DNA of 64,000 bases from Owenia fusiformis. Its lineage: Eukaryota; Annelida; Polychaeta; Sabellida; Oweniidae. The notes beneath the pieces are model-generated. The model ran no database searches, had not been told where the DNA came from, and worked only from the letters and a program-made list of their open reading frames with translations. Position 1 is the first letter of the stretch. Every line of letters begins with the position of its first letter. Shown here in pieces: positions 58,941 to 64,000 of the stretch. The position numbers and the translations under genes were made by a program. The DNA lies in contig CAIIXF020000002.1 of the NCBI GenBank assembly GCA_903813345.2, positions 25,248,455-25,312,454 of the forward strand. Reading direction: 5' to 3'.

Positions 58941-61248
58941 TCTAAAAATGACACATTTTTGTCACTTCCTGTCTTGTCATTTCCTGTTAAGTACCACTGC
59001 ACCTTAAACATACACAAAAGTATTTTTGTAAAAGTTTGATTGCGAATTTGAATAACTTTTTTGTAAAATTTGATTGCAAATTTGAATAATAACTTTTTAT
59101 TGAAGTCAACACAAAGATGAGGAATACTTAATTGTTAATTATCTTCAAAATATAAGACAAAATACATGTTAGCGTGTCAGTAAATAGTCGCATGTATTTG
59201 TCTGTAAAAGGTTATCACGAAATATCTTTTTCGATACCTCCAAGAAATATATTGTAGTCCCTCGAGGAATTGAGATAATGAGTTACGAGAGAAGAAGTCA
59301 CGATTTTTACTAATTATCAATAGTATACTGATATCAATCGTAGCATTGCCGAGTTGATTTGGCCGGAATGTGATACGATTTAAGATTGTTTACTTATAAA
59401 CAGACGATGGACTTATTATACATGTACGATCTTAATAATACAGCGATTCGAATAAATCTGAAAACTCGTTTTCAAGACATCTATCAACAAAACATACAAC
59501 AATTATAATTACTTATGGCAAAAACTTGAAAAACTTGAAGAGAAGACCCAAATTACAAAATGAAGCATTGCTAAAGCCGTCGTCAAATCATAACCCATTT
59601 GACCTGCTTTTATTGTAATCAGACAGAGTTAATTAATAATGATCATATTATGAACAACGCTGTATGTCAACATGCCTCCATATGATTTCAGTTATCACCA
59701 TTGGCAGAGATATATATTTCTGGAATATCAATAAGTTTTCCTGTTTTACTAAGCACGGAATTTCAAGATTATGAGAAAATTAGCATGAAAATGAGAATTG
59801 CGTGCAATAAATACTCACGCCATTTCCATACTTCCTCCTTGCGTCTATGGTTTCGTAGTTCAAGGTTAGAGTATAAGACTCAAAACATAGAAGTTCGAGG
59901 TTCTATCCCATATATAGCGTATACTTTAATCTCTTTTTAGTTATCCTACAAACAATTTTTACTCCATCTTAACAGGTGCTTAGTCCATTACACTGGTGGC
60001 AGCGGTGGGATTTAAAATTCAAGTTATGTACCACACGGGCGATTATTGTAGATACTTTAAACTACATGATTGCCCATTTGAAGACACGGTCGGTTTTACA
60101 GGGTGCTTCGTCCCTAATATCCTCGGATCCTGGTAGCATCGGGGGCCGGGGCGTGGCACAGGTTAGAAAAGCTTTAGTAAGGTCCTAGCTATTTCTTGGA
60201 TACAAGCCGTTTTATAAATCGCAGTATCATCTGTAACTTTTAAGTGTATCGTGTCTACATGGATATTAAAAATCGACCTGGGTACCAATTGATCCTTTTA
60301 TTTACATTTATCCCGGATAAATAACCTCCATGATTATGATAATATTTGCAAAATAATCTACAAATCCATTGTTTCAAATCTCGAATATGAACTTTCGATT
60401 TCGTTGCGTCATTACAGTACACAATGACACCATTGTACCTAATTAACCTGAAAGATAGTGAAATAATCAATATGGTTTTATTTATTTACTTTTCATGTTC
60501 ATTATATCGTGAACTTGATGCTTAAAGGTTGAATTAATATTACAGTAGTGTTAGTTACCAGTACAATTATAACGCCTGCTCTCTGATTATCTTTCCGTTG
60601 TTAGTTTTAATTGTTATTTGTAAATTGCATTAGTAAAATGAAGAATTAATGTTAATCGTGATATTCCAGTATTCAGACTTATTCTTGCCCTAATTTTAAA
60701 TCGTTGAATAAGCAACCAATCGTAACGCTTTTTGCAGAAGTTGTCGTTGGGATTGTAAGCGGGGTCATGCTGATCTGCTTTAAATGTACGTTTCCAAATT
60801 CAAAAATAAAATTGTATTTTTGACAGCCTAAATGACACATATTCTTTTAACATGGCCATACATGACCAACAACTTTAATCAAGTGAATTTTAAATTCGAT
60901 AGGTGGACACACTCTTCTCAAATATTCAAGACGATTATTTGCATGTTGTCCATGCTCTGTCGTAATTCTGCGTCTTCATATTTTGATTGGAACTAGCACG
61001 ATCAAAAACAATCAATTCTCGTTTAAAGACCAAAGACGACCTTTTGTAAAGGGTAATTTACATTTGCTTTCGGGATGTTCACATGACATTGTCCTTTTTA
61101 TTGCCTTTACCACTTGATATTCAGATATTGAGGTTTAATCAGCGACAGTATCCGTTAGTTACTGCTATAGACTGCTGTATTAACTAGCTTAGTAGAGTAC
61201 TAATCCATTTGTTCATTAGGATATCAATGCATAAATATTAGATCTAGC
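58941..61248. other. Intergenic stretch, no gene seen apart from a tRNA-like scrap
   Basis: AT-rich, with a small duplication near 59035-59090 (TTTGATTGCAAATTTGAATA). No exon recognised. Confidence 0.45.
59849..59912 (+). mobile_element. tRNA-like sequence, probably a SINE head or tRNA pseudogene
   Basis: TAGTTCAAGGTTAGAGTA resembles an A-box region and GAGGTTCTATCCCA a B-box, at roughly tRNA spacing, with GACTCAAAAC where the anticodon loop would be. Acceptor and T-stem pairing are poor, so it is not an intact tRNA gene. Confidence 0.35.
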
Positions 61249-61441
61249 TTGAATTCGCGAATGTACTTTTCGGCTGTCGGCTACCGGATTAATCTTCTAA
61301 TTTATGACCAACTCATTTAAATATATTTTATTGGCAACTCATTTAAACATGGATAGTACTTGCCAATATTCCATACATTATCAAATAAGTTGGTCATAAA
61401 ATAGTAGGTTAATCCGGTAGCCGACAGCCTTGCATTCGCAA
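61249..61441. mobile_element. Inverted-repeat MITE (about 190 bp)
   Basis: The left arm, including GGCTGTCGGCTACCGGATTA and TTTATGACCAACTCATTT, is repeated in inverse at the right as AAGTTGGTCATAAAATAGTA and TTAATCCGGTAGCCGACAGC. The arms are about 65 bp. Confidence 0.75.
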
Positions 61442-61494
61442 AACAACTTTCATAATAAACAGATTGGAATGGAGTAATGACAGGTACTATTCAT

Positions 61495-61568
61495 ATTTAA
61501 ATGAATTGTCCATAAAAAGTAGGTTAATCCGGTAGCCGGCAGCCGAATGTTGCATTCACGAATGCAAT
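61495..61568. mobile_element. Solo arm of the MITE at 61249-61441
   Basis: GTAGGTTAATCCGGTAGCCG followed by GCAGCCGAATGTTGCATTCA repeats the right arm of the neighbouring MITE about 60 bp further on, in the same orientation. Confidence 0.65.
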
Positions 61569-62251
61569 CTTAGTAATATGTGAAAATGGTTAACTGAATG
61601 CTATTTTTGGGTTTGGGCAATTATGGCACTTTCTACTTCAATAAATGTAAGTCGTTGATTAGCTGCCGTGCAAATATTCAAATTGCCATATAAGAGGAGG
61701 ATCTCCTGAGCCAGACTTACAACAGCTTTGGACAGTATTTTATATGATCAGACTTTTTTGGCCTCGTACCCATTGGATCGCAAGCTTACATCAAAGGAAG
61801 GGATTCAATTATCCCTGTCCGAACTACTTTATTTTACGTATCCCAAAAATTATTACACTTAGGCTACTAAGACCAGGACCTAGTATTTACTTTGATAAGT
61901 AAACTACTAGCAGGATGAATATCTCTTTTAAAGAAACTAAATCAAAGTACAATATCGAAAGGGCACCTCTTTATATTTCTGACGTGTTTAATTGCAGTAT
62001 CACATTCGATTAGAAATGTGTTTAGCTTATTATGTGTTGTCGGAGTAGTATAACACATGCCGACAGTTGCCGATCGATGAATGCAATCATTTTTATACGC
62101 CAATTTACAAGTCTAGTTTCATAGTACCGAGAAACATGCAAACCTAAAGTTATACAAATTACAAATCTCGTCTATACACTTGTTCATTTTATTCTGCTGA
62201 TAAAAATAAAGCCTTGGTTTACGACAAGGCCGAATCACAACCGCAATGTAG

Positions 62252-62571
62252 ATGGGTTCCAAGGAGGATTGGCTCCCAGACTGCAACATCGATATTCTGT
62301 CCCATATATAGGCATGTCGTGCTACAAAATTTGAATTCCAACAGCCGCCATTTTGTTCACTTCAACATTTGAATCGTGAATTTTGGTCTTATTTCCTAAC
62401 GAAAAATTCCAAAACTCACAGGAAATGATCGAGATATTGGTTCGAATCTTTTGAACTGTTTATTTTGAATTTATAATCGGTTATAATTTCAGAAAATAAC
62501 GACATCTCGGCGTTTTCATTGTTGGAAAATATCGACTTCGATTCTGGGAGCCAATCCTCCTTGATGGGTTC
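62252..62571. mobile_element. hAT-like non-autonomous element, copy 2
   Basis: About 304 bp with ends CAAGGAGGATTGGCTCCCAG and CTGGGAGCCAATCCTCCTTG, perfect inverses of each other. It is flanked by ATGGGTTC at 62252-62259 and 62564-62571. Inside, AATTCCAACAGCCGCCATTT and AACATTTGAATCGTGAATTT are the inverse of sequences in copy 1. No open frame. Confidence 0.85.
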
Positions 62572-62849
62572 ATTAGGTTTTCCGAATCGTGGATATATCA
62601 CTCCGCTTTATTCTAGTCACGTGATGATTCAGCCAAGAGTGCCATAAATCTACAGAGAATCGCAAATAAATGACCTCGTCAGAAAATAGGGCGAAGTATA
62701 TATTTGACAAACGATCTTACCGTCCGGTGCTCATATTGAACATTACTGCGGCCTTTCGATGTTTTTATATGTTCTTTCTAACTGTTGTCACCGTTCGATT
62801 TGATAACTTTATTCCCAAAGTTCTTCGTTTGATTTTCCCCTGCCCGTCC

Positions 62850-62922
62850 TTCATATTTTGCGATTCAAACGATGACATAGGGTGATATATTTTGCGATTC
62901 AAACGATGACATAGGGTGATAT
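62850..62922. repeat. 34-bp tandem duplication
   Basis: ATTTTGCGATTCAAACGATG starts at 62855 and again at 62889, each followed by ACATAGGGTGATAT. The two units are identical, so this is a very recent event. Confidence 0.85.
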
Positions 62923-64000
62923 ATCATTAACGGGATAGACACAGTAAAACATTGTTAAAGCAATTCAGTGAAAACGTTAATTTAGATTAAGTACGTAGAT
63001 TTGTATGGATTTATGTTTTTCTAGCAGGCTGTGGTATTTCTGGATCTGAGCAAGTGGCGGAATTATACAACCTAAGATTCCAGGAACGAGATTTAATTCA
63101 TTTTGATCATTCACAACTCTGCAGTTAGCATATTTTCCTGGTTTGAATCTCCAGATCGACAGCATGTTTGAGGTCTTATGATTTATCATGGTTTTCCTCA
63201 CATCGTCAATAAATTGAATAAAATCCATAAATTGATCCATCTTATTTCATCGATATGTATGTAGGCTATATTACGGGATTACTTAATTTGTAAAGTATGT
63301 TCGGTATCAATTTTCAAGGTACCTGTATGTCACAACGATATGAGTCACGATTCAAAGCACTCGTGGAATTCATAGTTCAAGAGAGAAGATACCCCATGGT
63401 TCAAAGTTGGCCCTAAATTGCCTTAAAATGAAATCAAAAACGCTTCAGCTCACCTCCTTCGTATCACTGAAGACGTAGTTTATCTAACAATATCTAAATA
63501 TCACACACATTGACGTAACGATTTTATCAATATAAGCACATTACTTATAGCTTTGATCTTGTGAAATCGGGAGACATAATATTGTTTAAAGTTATTTGAA
63601 AAAGAAAAACATAAATTGCTGGATAATGGTTATGTATTAAAATATTCAACAAGCAATATGGGTTGCTGTATAAATGTATTATTATGTAAATATCATGGTT
63701 ATTGATTTGTGGGGAAGCCAGATGTTTGGAGTAAAGCACGATAAATCTTGAATCTTGTTTAAATACGCGAGAATTTACAAAGTTAACAGCCATTCTGAAT
63801 AAGCAATGAGACACAAAACGAAATTTCATCAGATTATAGGCCAATTAAAAATATTGTTTTTTCAAAATAATTTATACCCCGAAACTTAATAAATACAGCG
63901 ATTTCTTTAAAAGATGCGAAGTAAAGCATATTCAAAATGCCAAATGTGTCCGGAGTACTACGTAGGCTTTTTAATCATTATTCAAAATAGTGCCAAATGT
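62923..64000. other. Right end of the window, no gene seen
   Basis: AT-rich. An 87-codon minus-strand frame (63240-62977) has a protein-like stretch (SIWRFKPGKYANCRVV) but no family match and no supporting splice sites. Confidence 0.4.

Noticed and set aside
62977-63240. 87-residue minus-strand frame
   Set aside because: Looks somewhat protein-like, but its length is near chance and no splice partner was found.

Overview
The window looks like nuclear DNA from an invertebrate animal. It is AT-rich, has long introns with GT..AG borders, and carries many small DNA transposons, LINE remnants and minisatellites. I cannot name the species. The only gene I can fully support is one on the minus strand.

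Positions 2591-26477 hold a canonical transient receptor potential channel gene (TRPC family, resembling vertebrate TRPC4/5 and fly TRPL/TRP-gamma). The first coding exon is at 26055-26477 and the last at 2591-3207. The conceptual long product is 1014 residues: ankyrin repeats, TRP_2 segment, S1-S6 with pore, TRP box, a C-terminal conserved segment, and a disordered acid/serine-rich tail. Every exon junction I assign keeps the reading frame. A second isoform of 829 residues results if the last donor is not used.

The striking part is a set of duplicated or optional coding pieces within this one gene. (1) Two tandem 196-nt exons each encode the pore helix, selectivity filter and S6. They differ at 12 of 65 residues and are separated by an intron of only 59 nt, the layout of mutually exclusive splicing. 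(2) Two tandem 42-nt microexons encode alternative 14-residue segments after the TRP box. (3) A 66-nt in-phase cassette in the S3-S4 linker begins like the next exon. (4) A 186-nt intron is stop-free and in frame. (5) There are alternative C-termini, one short and basic, one long and acidic. Together these could produce a family of channels with different pores from one locus.

Region by region: 1-2590 is downstream flank with a 54-bp tandem repeat and a SINE scrap. 2591-26509 is the TRPC gene, with a mariner-like element, palindromic elements and tandem repeats in its introns. 26510-64000 is gene-poor 5' flank (or upstream untranslated intron), with no exon I can defend. That flank holds about ten tandem arrays (54-, 94-, 50- and 162-bp units, among others), four copies of one MITE family, two copies of a hAT-like element (one nested in a MITE), other small inverted-repeat elements, and the 3' ends of two LINEs.
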